A program made the translations under genes and the position numbers. Shown one piece after another: positions 1 to 8,632 of a stretch of 64,000 nt of DNA. The notes under the pieces were generated by a model. The model ran no database searches. It was not told the DNA's origin and was given only the letters and a program-made list of their open reading frames with translations. The stretch comes from Algimonas arctica (GTDB lineage: Bacteria > Pseudomonadota > Alphaproteobacteria > Caulobacterales > Maricaulaceae), in the NCBI RefSeq assembly GCF_014652695.1, contig NZ_BMZH01000008.1, positions 80,776 to 144,775 of the forward strand. The letters run 5' to 3'. How positions within the stretch are numbered: position 1 is the first letter of the stretch; each line of letters opens with the position of its first letter.

Positions 1-2124
1 CATGTCATACGCCGCCACTGCAACGGATCCATCATCATAGGGAAGGTCAATAGTCGTGCCATCAACTGTAAGACGCCATGGCTGTGAGGTCGCCCCTTTC
101 GCAAAGAAAACCCCCTTTTGCGCGCCCGCTTGCGCGACGCCACTCTCCTCCGGGAGCCTCCCAAGCTCGACATCGTCGCTGTACGAAAGGCCATAGCCGA
201 GCTCAAAGAGTGGGTCATAATTGGGGTGTTGCCTGTTCAGCAAAACTTGTGTGGCAAGCTTTGGCCATGAGAATGACAGGCGTCCGGTGAAATCATAATC
301 AGGCTGAGTTTGGAACAAGAGATCGGTAATACCTGCCGCCTCGCTGCCCGGCAGCCAGGCCGCAACAAAGGCGTCAGACGCATTCATTTCCGGATTAGCC
401 CAAAGCGGACGCCCGGAGATAAAGACGGACACGACTGGCAAACCTGCCGCCTTGAAACCATTCAAGCGCGTCGTGTCAAAATCATTCGGAACGAAATCGA
501 CATTTTGAACATCTCCTTGGAACTCCGCATAGGGGTCCTCCCCGAAGACTGCGATCACAACGTCGGCATCGGTCGGCACGGTCCCGCCCTCTGCATCAAA
601 TGTGACCGTACCCCCGGCCCCTTCGACTTCCCGTTTCAAGGCGCTCAAGAAGCTTTCGCCATTTGGGAAATCACTATTGACGTGATCACGCCCCTGCCAA
701 GACAGGGTCCACCCACCCGCGAGTTTTGTGATGCTATCTGCGCCCGCGCCTACAACATGAACCCGTGAATTGGCCGCCAAAGGCAGCGTTTGGTTGTTGT
801 TCTTGAGCAACACGAGAGACTTACGCACGGCTTCGCGCGCAACATCGCGGTGTGCCGTGGATCCCAGCAAATCCGTACGTCCAGACAAAGGCCGCAGGCT
901 TGGTTGCGGCTTTTCGAAAATGCCGGAGTTGACTTTGGCCCGTAAAATACGCCGCACCGCATCATCAAGACGCGCCATTGGGATACGCCCGGACTCAACG
1001 TGCTTTAAAGTCGACTCATAGAGCCCCTTCCAGCTGTCGGGCGCCATATACATGTCGAGGCCCGCATTGAGCGCTTGCGGGCAATCGGTTGCCGTGCAGT
1101 CCGGGATCAATGCATGGCCGTTCCAATCGCCGACAATGAAGCCATGGAAATTCATGCGTCCCTTAAGAACATCCGTCATCAGCTCTTTTTGGCCGTGCAT
1201 CGGTTGCCCTTGCCACGATGAGAAGCTTGCCATGACGGATTGCGCGCCAGCAGCAACGGCAGTTTCATAGCCGGGCAAGTGAATGTCGCGCAGCTCTTCC
1301 TCAGATATCCGCGCATCCCCTTGATCGATGCCGTTTTCAGTGCCCCCATCGCCTAAGAAATGTTTCGCAGTTGAGATAACCCGGTCTGGGCCCATGAAAC
1401 CATCAGATCCAAGCTCGCCCTGTAAACCCGTGACGATTTCGCCGCCGTAAGACTTTACAATGTCTGGGTTCTCGGAAAACCCTTCATAGGCCCGGCCCCA
1501 GCGATCATTCTGCGGGACCGCCAATGTTGGCGCAAAAGTCCAGTCATGACCGGAAACATTGAGTTCCTGCGCGGTAATTTCAGAAATACGGTGGATCAGG
1601 TCTGGATCGTTTGCAGCGCCAAGACCGATATTATGGGGAAAGACGACCCCCCCAATCAGGTTTGTGTGTCCGTGCACGGCATCAATACCCCAGATCATCG
1701 GGATGGCGACTTCGACCCCTTCCGGATCAATTGACGCGGCATAATATTCATCTGCTGCGTCTAACCACGCTTGTGTGGCCGCATAGGGCTTGTCCCCAGG
1801 CGCAGAGTTGCCGCCGCTGAGGACCGAGCCAAGCCGATAGTTTTTGACATCCTCAGCCGTCAGGGAATTCGTGTCCCCTTGGATCACTTGTCCGACCTTT
1901 TGCTTCAACGTCATTTTAGCCAGAAGACCATCAACGCGGTCCTCAACAGCAGGATCAAGGGCCGCCGTCTTAATTTCAGGCCATTTTTCCGGATGGATGG
2001 TTGTCGCGTCAACCGTCGGCGCGCTGTCTTCAGTGATGGGCGTGTTGGATGCCGCACACGCTGCAAGAATGAAAACCGATGCCGCGCCCATTGCGCTCAG
2101 CCGAATATTTCTAGTGCCGTGCAT
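1..2124 (-). CDS. Glycoside hydrolase family 3 beta-glucosidase lipoprotein, 3' end outside window
   Basis: This open frame runs from ATG at 2124 to the left edge (708 codons, no stop), so the C-terminus is missing. I translated it by hand. It starts with a short lipoprotein signal ending in a lipobox (LAAC, Cys at about residue 21), so the enzyme should be anchored in the cell envelope. The N-terminal GH3 TIM barrel is recognisable from motifs such as GIDAVHGHTN and AKHFLGDGGT. The catalytic Asp is seen in GFIVGDWNGH (D333). The GH3 C-terminal sandwich domain begins near SLVLLKNN. The family releases glucose, or sometimes xylose, from the non-reducing ends of beta-glucans and cello-oligosaccharides; the ExoP/1,4-beta-glucan glucohydrolase type fits best. 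The exact substrate is not readable. A palindrome upstream (2191-2203) suggests LacI-type control. Sure of family, unsure of substrate. Confidence 0.92.
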   Translation of the reverse strand, partial: MHGTRNIRLSAMGAASVFILAACAASNTPITEDSAPTVDATTIHPEKWPEIKTAALDPAVEDRVDGLLAKMTLKQKVGQVIQGDTNSLTAEDVKNYRLGSVLSGGNSAPGDKPYAATQAWLDAADEYYAASIDPEGVEVAIPMIWGIDAVHGHTNLIGGVVFPHNIGLGAANDPDLIHRISEITAQELNVSGHDWTFAPTLAVPQNDRWGRAYEGFSENPDIVKSYGGEIVTGLQGELGSDGFMGPDRVISTAKHFLGDGGTENGIDQGDARISEEELRDIHLPGYETAVAAGAQSVMASFSSWQGQPMHGQKELMTDVLKGRMNFHGFIVGDWNGHALIPDCTATDCPQALNAGLDMYMAPDSWKGLYESTLKHVESGRIPMARLDDAVRRILRAKVNSGIFEKPQPSLRPLSGRTDLLGSTAHRDVAREAVRKSLVLLKNNNQTLPLAANSRVHVVGAGADSITKLAGGWTLSWQGRDHVNSDFPNGESFLSALKREVEGAGGTVTFDAEGGTVPTDADVVIAVFGEDPYAEFQGDVQNVDFVPNDFDTTRLNGFKAAGLPVVSVFISGRPLWANPEMNASDAFVAAWLPGSEAAGITDLLFQTQPDYDFTGRLSFSWPKLATQVLLNRQHPNYDPLFELGYGLSYSDDVELGRLPEESGVAQAGAQKGVFFAKGATSQPWRLTVDGTTIDLPYDDGSVAVAAYDM

Positions 2125-2190
2125 ATTTTCTATCTCCCCGAATTGAACCTATTTGACTTTTGCCAGTCAATATTCTTAAAAATGGTAGCG

Positions 2191-2203
2191 GTAACACCGT
2201 TAC
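2191..2203. promoter_or_regulatory. Candidate LacI-type operator in the GH3 / secreted-protein divergent region
   Basis: GTAACACCGTTAC is a perfect inverted repeat (GTAAC, 3-nt centre, GTTAC). It sits 67 bp upstream of the GH3 start and 46 bp upstream of the divergent gene at 2249. Its flanks (GGTAGCG before it, GGTTAG after it) resemble the GGTAxCGxTACC operators of LacI-family sugar regulators that often control glycoside hydrolases. No LacI gene is in the window, so the regulator would act from elsewhere. Assignment to LacI is inference. Confidence 0.4.
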
Positions 2204-2248
2204 GGTTAGGCAATCATTGTCGCCACGTCAATTTGGAAGCTACGGATC

Positions 2249-3073
2249 ATGCAGAATTTCGCAAAACGCCTTTATCTCCCGCTTCTCGCTGGCACGACCC
2301 TCCTTCTTGGCGCCAGTCACAGTTTCGCGCAAACCGCGAACTCTGACGCGACCAGCTCAATACCGCCCCAACCCGAGGCTGTGAGCGTCGATGCCGAGAC
2401 AGCCATACTTGATGAAATTATTTCGTCGGGAACCATCGTCACGGGTCAGCATGACGGCATGGATGCCTTTTTCATGGGCGATTTCGAAACGGCAGAAATA
2501 GAATTTGAACGCGAATTTAAGGGCCTGAAGCGGTTTGAAAGCGCCCGAGAAAATGCCGTGCAGGATGCCGTTATATCCGCAGACCGCACTCAAATGCAGG
2601 CCCGCGCGGGGGATAATACCGGTGCACAAGCCGGTGCAGGGGGACGCGGGGGTGGCTTCCAAGGGTCATCATCGTCCGGATCAACCGGTAGTAATTCCAG
2701 CGTTACATCAAATTTTGTCAGCCGCCGAGGGGAAGGCCGAACTATCCTGACAGACGGAAAAGTCACCTATGAGGACTTCGGTTTCACCCGCTACATGGCA
2801 GGACTATCCGAGATTAAGCTCGGCAAGTTTGATGAAGCCCGCGTGTCCTTGCAACAGTCGCTTCGCTACGACGAAACCAATTATGATGCCCGTATGCGTT
2901 TAGGGCTTTTGGATGTGATGGATGCGGATTTCGAGGCAGCGGCCAAGCAACTCGAGACGCTCAACAAACAAAGACGACGGTGTGAACGGCTCAGCTGTGA
3001 TGATTTAGACGCGTTGCGAAGGGCTACTATGGTTTTAGCCAAACAAATTACCAAGGCTGTTGACGCGCAGTAA
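2249..3073 (+). CDS. Secreted TPR-like protein of unknown function
   Basis: The 274-residue product begins with a clear signal peptide (MQNFAKRLYLPLLAGTTLLL, cleavage after FAQ), so it is exported to the periplasm or beyond. Residues about 50-100 are acidic and helical. A Gly/Ser-rich low-complexity linker follows at about 125-155. The C-terminal half (about 170-250) reads like two or three TPR helices (YMAGLSEIKLGKFDEARVSL, then MRLGLLDVMDADFEAAAKQL). TPR repeats usually mediate protein-protein contacts; I see no enzymatic motif. ATG at 2249 has a GGAAG about 10 nt upstream. It is followed at 70 bp by the secreted carbohydrate-binding-like gene on the same strand and is divergent from the GH3 gene. 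A role in the envelope side of polysaccharide use is only suggested by context. Confidence 0.75.
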   Translation: MQNFAKRLYLPLLAGTTLLLGASHSFAQTANSDATSSIPPQPEAVSVDAETAILDEIISSGTIVTGQHDGMDAFFMGDFETAEIEFEREFKGLKRFESARENAVQDAVISADRTQMQARAGDNTGAQAGAGGRGGGFQGSSSSGSTGSNSSVTSNFVSRRGEGRTILTDGKVTYEDFGFTRYMAGLSEIKLGKFDEARVSLQQSLRYDETNYDARMRLGLLDVMDADFEAAAKQLETLNKQRRRCERLSCDDLDALRRATMVLAKQITKAVDAQ

Positions 3074-3143
3074 ATCTGACTCCCTGTGTTCACAGGGGTT
3101 TATCAAGGCCGCAATCAATGACGGCGTGAAGGGGATAATAGTA

Positions 3144-3737
3144 ATGTTGACTACAAAAACGGCTCTGATGAGCTTACTGGCCGCATCGGCGATGATGGTC
3201 ACACCTACGGCGCAGGCCCAAGATACTGCCGCGGCCCTACAAGCGCTGGATGACGCGCTCCCCGGTCAACTACTGCATAACCCGTTCGACCTAGAATGGG
3301 ACGCAAAAGGCAATGATTTGAAAATGAAAGTTGTTGACGCCGAGGCGCTTTCTTCAGGCAAAGCCATCAGTGCACGTCTTAAAAAGAAGCAACCCAAGCC
3401 GTGGGATTCGAACTTAAGCGTTCAAGTTTCTGAGGCGGTCATGAAAGGCGAAGAGGTTCAAATTTACTTCTATGTTCGCACGGTAAAACCAGCGGCAGGA
3501 CGTGACACGGGTGTTGTCTCCTTGTTCATCGGACGTAACGAAGAACCCTATGATTACGTCCTCTCTCAAGATATTTTTCCGAGCAGCGAATGGGAACTCA
3601 TGAACCTGACAGGCACGGCTGGCGCGGACTATCCAGCAGGCACAATGAAAGTCGAGTATCAGTTAGGCAAAGCGGCCCAGACCGTTGAATTTGGCCCTGT
3701 CTATGTCTCGACCTTGGGTCAAAAAGCCCCTGGCTAG
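3144..3737 (+). CDS. Secreted carbohydrate-binding-module-like protein
   Basis: I start this at ATG 3144 (197 aa), not at an upstream in-frame codon, because AAGGGG lies about 9 nt before it and the product then begins with a good signal peptide (MLTTKTALMSLLAASAMMVT, cleavage after AQA). The mature part (about 40-190) is one beta-sandwich-like domain. Its closing segment (W-E-L-M-N-L-T, then Y-P-A-G-T-M-K-V-E-Y-Q-L-G-K-A-A-Q-T-V-E-F-G-P-V) matches the end of CBM4/9-type modules found in front of xylanases. It has no catalytic domain, so it is a stand-alone module, either a binding protein or a partner of envelope glycosidases. It lies downstream of the GH3 regulatory region and the window also holds a GH10 xylanase (58181). 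The CBM assignment is by pattern and moderate. Confidence 0.65.
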   Translation: MLTTKTALMSLLAASAMMVTPTAQAQDTAAALQALDDALPGQLLHNPFDLEWDAKGNDLKMKVVDAEALSSGKAISARLKKKQPKPWDSNLSVQVSEAVMKGEEVQIYFYVRTVKPAAGRDTGVVSLFIGRNEEPYDYVLSQDIFPSSEWELMNLTGTAGADYPAGTMKVEYQLGKAAQTVEFGPVYVSTLGQKAPG

Positions 3738-3906
3738 CCCTCCGTCTCGGACGCATAAAAAAGGGTGGCGTGCCTGAGATGTGTCTTAGGATCGTCTCTC
3801 ATATGATTGTAAATAGAGGGCCGTGCCCTCACCACCATGATCCCTCGCGCCACAGCGAAGTCAGTGTTATACGCTCAATAAAAAAAGCGGTACAGGGGAG
3901 TATTGG

Positions 3907-5493
3907 GTGGAGATTGCAGCCTTAAAATCTGAAGATTTATCTGTTCGCGGGCAGGATCGCATTCAACGTAACCTGTTCGACGCCTTCCTTGAGGCTTGCA
4001 AAACGCAAGGGGCCAAAAAAGACATCGTCACAGATGGCGACGGGCGTACGCTAAACTATGGCGAACTTCGGCGTGCTGCCTTTGCCTTATCCTCGCCGCT
4101 GCGCAAATGCACAGACCCGACCGATAACATTGGCATTCTTTTGCCAACAGGCGCGGGCGCCGTCATCGCCCTTTTGTCGATTCATGCGGCGGGGCGGGTG
4201 CCGGCCATGCTCAATTTTACGGCCGGGATAAAGAACCTCAAAGCGGCGATCAACACGGCCCCCATTTCAACAGTTGTGACCGCGCATAAATTTATCGAGA
4301 TCGCAGGGCTGCACGATTTGATCGAAGAGCTCTCGCGCGTCGTCAACGTCCTGTATCTTGAGGACATGCGCGAGGAGATCGGCTTTACGGGCAAGATCCG
4401 CGCCGTTCTTGGCCCCATAATGCCTGCCCTCTTTGCGCCAAAGTCAGCGCCGGATGACTTGGCGATTATCTTGTTTACGTCAGGCACAGAAGGCAACCCC
4501 AAGGGGGTTGTGCTAACCCACGCCAATATCCTCGCCAATATTGAACAAATTGAACAACATGTTCAGTTGCAGGCTGGCGATATTTTCTTCAACCCGCTCC
4601 CGACGTTTCATTGTTATGGTTTGACGGCAGGCACGTTATGGCCGATTTTTAACGGCTACCCGGTCGTGCTGCACCCCTCACCGCTCCAGACTAAAACCAT
4701 CGCAAAACGAATATTCAAGACACAATCCACAGTCCTGTTCGCGACCGATACGTTTCTACAACAATATATGCGCGCCAGCGCGAAGGACGGGCTGAACTCT
4801 CTGCGGATCGCCGTGTGCGGCGCTGAACGGGTTCGCGAAGAGACGCGGAAAAAAGCGGAAGAGATGTTCTCGTTCGAAGTGTTAGAAGGATATGGCGTCA
4901 CGGAATGCGCGCCCGTCCTCGCCGCCAACCAACCCGGCGACATTCGCGCGGGGACGATTGGAAAAATGTTGCCCGGCATCGAAACCCGATTAGAGCCTGT
5001 CGAGGGTCTCGAAGACGCTGGACGCCTTTGGGTTCGCGGCCCGAATATCATGAAAGGGTATATTTCGCCGGACAAACCCGGCGAAGTGATCCCTCTCAAT
5101 GAGGGCTGGCACGATACGGGCGATGTCGTGTCGGTCGATGAAGATGGCTATTACGTCGTGCGCGGCCGGATCAAACGATTTGCCAAAATTGGCGGCGAAA
5201 TGGTGTCTCTGACCGTGGTCGAAAATTGTGCGTCCGCCGTCTGGCCAGAACATATGCACGCAGCCGCCATTGTCCCCGACCCCAAAAAAGGGGAACGGAT
5301 AATCCTCGTCACAAATCACCCTGACCCAAACCGTCCCGAGCTGTTGCGATGGGCGCAGACACACGGCGTGCCGGAAATCGCCGTGCCCAAAAAGATTATT
5401 TCCGTTGATAGTCTCCCTGTGCTTGGCACAGGAAAGCTTGACTACGTCTCCGTGACGCGGCTGGCCAACCAGACGTACGGCCTCACCGCCTAA
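3907..5493 (+). CDS. AMP-forming acyl-ACP/acyl-CoA synthetase, Aas-like, without acyltransferase domain
   Basis: The 528-aa protein starts at GTG 3907 with GGGGAG about 8 nt upstream. It is a member of the adenylate-forming (ANL) family: the phosphate-binding loop FTSGTEGNPKGVVLTH is near residue 190 and the A5 motif EGYGVTECAPV near residue 330. The adenosine/hinge region GWHDTGD is near residue 400 and a C-terminal lysine sits in GTGKLDYV. The GYGVTECAPVLA signature and the overall match are closest to the acyl-ACP synthetase half of Aas, which re-activates free or lyso-lipid-derived fatty acids for membrane lipid repair. The acyltransferase half and the MFS (LplT-like) partner normally joined to it are absent here. 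A generic acyl-CoA ligase remains possible. The stop is 12 bp from the convergent RND gene. Confidence 0.82.
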   Translation: MEIAALKSEDLSVRGQDRIQRNLFDAFLEACKTQGAKKDIVTDGDGRTLNYGELRRAAFALSSPLRKCTDPTDNIGILLPTGAGAVIALLSIHAAGRVPAMLNFTAGIKNLKAAINTAPISTVVTAHKFIEIAGLHDLIEELSRVVNVLYLEDMREEIGFTGKIRAVLGPIMPALFAPKSAPDDLAIILFTSGTEGNPKGVVLTHANILANIEQIEQHVQLQAGDIFFNPLPTFHCYGLTAGTLWPIFNGYPVVLHPSPLQTKTIAKRIFKTQSTVLFATDTFLQQYMRASAKDGLNSLRIAVCGAERVREETRKKAEEMFSFEVLEGYGVTECAPVLAANQPGDIRAGTIGKMLPGIETRLEPVEGLEDAGRLWVRGPNIMKGYISPDKPGEVIPLNEGWHDTGDVVSVDEDGYYVVRGRIKRFAKIGGEMVSLTVVENCASAVWPEHMHAAAIVPDPKKGERIILVTNHPDPNRPELLRWAQTHGVPEIAVPKKIISVDSLPVLGTGKLDYVSVTRLANQTYGLTA

Positions 5494-5505
5494 TCGGTTC
5501 AGGGC

Positions 5506-8500
5506 TTACTCTGCCGGCGCCATCACGGGCGCTTCGCCCTCACTTTCCAACCGTCGCGCGACGTCCTTCGGAGATCCTGACCCTCTGGCGATCAGGGCGT
5601 AAGCGGTTGGTACTAAGAGCACGGTAACGAGCGCAGCCGCGATCACACCGAACAGGATGACCACACCAATGGCGGCGCGCGTTTCCGCGCCTGCACCCGT
5701 TGAGAAGATCAACGGAATACTGCCCGCCGCCGTCGTCAAACTTGTCATCACAATCGGCCGGAACCGCGTTAGAGCGGCGTCTTTAATGGCGGTGTCAAAG
5801 TCTCGCCCCTCGTCGCGCAACTGATTGGCAAACTCGACAATGAGAATGCCGTTTTTCGCTGCCAGTCCTATCAACATGATTAGCCCGATCTGCGTATAAA
5901 TATTGAGTGTGTTGCCCGTCAGCCAAAGCCCGAGCAATCCGCCCGCAATCGTGACGGGAACACACAGAATAATAATGACGGGGTGACGGTAACTTTCGAA
6001 CTGGGCCGCTAACACAAGAAAGACAATGATCAATCCAACCCCGAACACAAAGCCCATTGAGCTTCCGCTATCTTGGTAATCCAGCGATTGCCCTTTGAAA
6101 TCAATTGTCGCGTCTTCCGGTAGGACATCGCGGGCAATTTGCGTCATCGAGTCCAGCACAGACCCCATCGTCACGCCCTCAGCCAAGTCGGCTTCGATCG
6201 TAATCGCGCGCACACGGTTATATCGGCTCAGCGTCGCACTATCCGCTTGGGATTCAATGCTGATGAGGTTCGAAAGCGGAATCAATTCGCCTGAACGGCT
6301 CGAGCGGACATAAATATTGTCGACATCGCTCGGGCTGTTTTGTTCCGATCTTACCCCTTCTAAAATGACATCATATTCCTGCCCGCCGTCAATATAGGTT
6401 GTGACATTTCGGGACCCGAGCATGGTCTGCATAGTCGCGCCAATTTCGTTGACGGTCACCCCCAGGTCGGCAGCGCGGTCATAATCGACCTTAACACGAA
6501 ACTGCGGTTGGGTTTCTTTATAGTCCCAATCAATATCCCGAACTCCAGGGTTATTGGCCTCCAAGGCCTCGACGAACGTGTCGCGCCATTCTGTCAATTT
6601 CTCATATGACGGGCCGCCAATAACGAATTGAATCGGTTTGCCGGTGCCGCCGCCTAGACCTTGGCGCATCCGTGCAAACGCGCGAATACCCGGCAAGTCA
6701 GACAGCTCGCCATTGACTTCCGCAATAATTTCGTCGGCAGGGCGGCGTCGCGCCCAATCATCCAGCGTCACAATGACAAAGCCTTGGTTGAAACTATTAC
6801 CCCCGAAACCCGGCGCACGAATGAGAAGCCGTTCAATCTCACCGCTTTCCGTATAGGGCAGCAGCCGCCGTTCAATCTCATCAAGATAGCGTTCCATATA
6901 GGCAAATGACGCGCCTTCCGGCCCCCGGATACCAACGAAAAATCCGCCACGATCTTCCTGCGGGACATATTCTTGTTGGATATTTTGCGACAGTTGCCAG
7001 CTCCCGCCAAGCAACGCAAAAAAGGCGATCCCAACCAAAAGTGGGCGGAGCAAAAGCTTATCCAGCACCCAGCTGTAACCGCGTAAAACAACGTTGAAGC
7101 CCCGATCAATTGTGGCGGGGATTTTTGCTAGTAAACCTGTTTCCGGTTTATCTTTGAGGAGTTTCGACGCCAACATTGGCGTCAGCGTAAGTGCCAGCAG
7201 ACTTGAAAAGATGACAGCCGCAGAAATCGTGAAGGCAAATTCACGGAAAAGCTGACCAATTTCACCCTCAATAAACGTGATCGGAATGAACACAGCGACG
7301 AGCACCATCGTCGTTGATACGACGGCGAAACCAACCTGCCGTGTCCCTCTATACGCCGCCACCAACGGGGTTTCGCCCTTCTCCTCCATCCGGCGCACGA
7401 TGTTTTCAAGCACAACGATGGCATCATCGACAACCAAACCAATCGCCAAAACCAGCGCCAGCAACGTCAAAAGATTGATCGACAAACCCAACGCAAACAG
7501 CACGGAGAAAGTCGCTATGAGTGAAATCGGCACTGTTATGGCGGGAATAATCGTCACCCGGAGGCTGCCGAGAAACAGAAAGATGACCAATGTCACCAAA
7601 GCGACAGAGATAAACAGCGTTTTATAGACCTCGCTGATGGAGGCCGAAATAAAGACAGAACTATCAAAACTGGACTCGATCGACATGCCGTCTGGCAGGG
7701 TTTTATTGAGCTGCTCGACAAGATCACGGACGTTCTGGGCGACGTCGACCGTGTTGGCTGTCGATTGTTTGACCACGCCAAGCCCAACCATGGGCACGCC
7801 ATTACCGCGGAACAAATTACGGTCCTCCGTCGTCCCGCGTTCCACCCTCGCCACGTCGCCAAGACGAACCAAATAGCCATCTGCGCCTTCCGCGATGACG
7901 AGCTGGCTAAAATCTTCCGGCGTTAAAAATGACCGATCAATTCGCATTGTGTAGGTTCGGCGGGCGCTCTCGAGCGACCCCGCGGGAGACTCGATATTCT
8001 CAGAGCGAAGTGCGGTCTCAATGTCTGATACGGCAAGGCCGCGCGCGGCAAGCTTGCGACGGTCGATCCACACGCGCAGGGCATAATCTCGGGCACCGCC
8101 GACGCGAACCCGCGCCACGCCGTCGAGCGCCGACATGCGGTCCACAAGATTGCGGCGCGCATAATCAGACAATTCTGAAGTCGTCATATTGGAACTGACG
8201 AGATTGCGCCAAATGATGACATCATCATTGGAATCGGCTTTTTCGACTTCAGGCGGATCGGCATCTTCGGGTAAATTGTCCGCTACGCCTGAAATTCGGT
8301 CCCGGATATCATTAGCCGCGGAGTCAATGTCCCGCCCCACATTGAACTCAAGACTGATGCGCGAACGGCCATCGGTCGAGCTTGAACTAATCGTGCGAAT
8401 GCCTTCGATCCCAGCGATCCGTTCTTCAATAATTTGTGTGATCCGTGTTTCCACCACAGACGCGGATGCCCCCCGATAATTCGTATCGATCGTGACAATG

Positions 8501-8628
8501 GGGGCGTCCACATCCGGATATTCACGCAAGGATAAGCGGTCAAAAGAGATGATCCCGAAAATAATCAAAATCAACGAAATGACGGACGCGAAGACCGGAC
8601 GTTTTACAGAAATGTCTGACAGAACCAT
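5506..8628 (-). CDS. RND multidrug efflux permease (HAE1 family)
   Basis: The 1040-aa inner-membrane pump starts at ATG 8628, with AGGGA about 9 nt upstream and 4 nt after the stop of the fusion-protein gene. A longer in-frame start at 8655 would overlap that gene and is less likely. The N-terminus (MVLSDISVKRPVFASVISLI) is typical of AcrB/MexF-like proteins. There are two large periplasmic loops after TM1 and TM7. TM4 carries the paired acidic residues of the proton relay (GLVVDDAIVVLENI). Second-half signature MLIGLAAKNGILIVEFA is present. It exports hydrophobic compounds by proton antiport as part of a tripartite pump with the two upstream genes. Substrates cannot be told from sequence. 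Confidence 0.95.
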   Translation of the reverse strand: MVLSDISVKRPVFASVISLILIIFGIISFDRLSLREYPDVDAPIVTIDTNYRGASASVVETRITQIIEERIAGIEGIRTISSSSTDGRSRISLEFNVGRDIDSAANDIRDRISGVADNLPEDADPPEVEKADSNDDVIIWRNLVSSNMTTSELSDYARRNLVDRMSALDGVARVRVGGARDYALRVWIDRRKLAARGLAVSDIETALRSENIESPAGSLESARRTYTMRIDRSFLTPEDFSQLVIAEGADGYLVRLGDVARVERGTTEDRNLFRGNGVPMVGLGVVKQSTANTVDVAQNVRDLVEQLNKTLPDGMSIESSFDSSVFISASISEVYKTLFISVALVTLVIFLFLGSLRVTIIPAITVPISLIATFSVLFALGLSINLLTLLALVLAIGLVVDDAIVVLENIVRRMEEKGETPLVAAYRGTRQVGFAVVSTTMVLVAVFIPITFIEGEIGQLFREFAFTISAAVIFSSLLALTLTPMLASKLLKDKPETGLLAKIPATIDRGFNVVLRGYSWVLDKLLLRPLLVGIAFFALLGGSWQLSQNIQQEYVPQEDRGGFFVGIRGPEGASFAYMERYLDEIERRLLPYTESGEIERLLIRAPGFGGNSFNQGFVIVTLDDWARRRPADEIIAEVNGELSDLPGIRAFARMRQGLGGGTGKPIQFVIGGPSYEKLTEWRDTFVEALEANNPGVRDIDWDYKETQPQFRVKVDYDRAADLGVTVNEIGATMQTMLGSRNVTTYIDGGQEYDVILEGVRSEQNSPSDVDNIYVRSSRSGELIPLSNLISIESQADSATLSRYNRVRAITIEADLAEGVTMGSVLDSMTQIARDVLPEDATIDFKGQSLDYQDSGSSMGFVFGVGLIIVFLVLAAQFESYRHPVIIILCVPVTIAGGLLGLWLTGNTLNIYTQIGLIMLIGLAAKNGILIVEFANQLRDEGRDFDTAIKDAALTRFRPIVMTSLTTAAGSIPLIFSTGAGAETRAAIGVVILFGVIAAALVTVLLVPTAYALIARGSGSPKDVARRLESEGEAPVMAPAE

Positions 8629-8632
8629 GGTG

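Noticed and set aside
3816..3830. Hairpin GAGGGC/GCCCTC in the 169-bp gap before the acyl-ACP synthetase gene
   Set aside because: Only 6 bp with a 3-nt loop and no T-tract; could be chance in this region.
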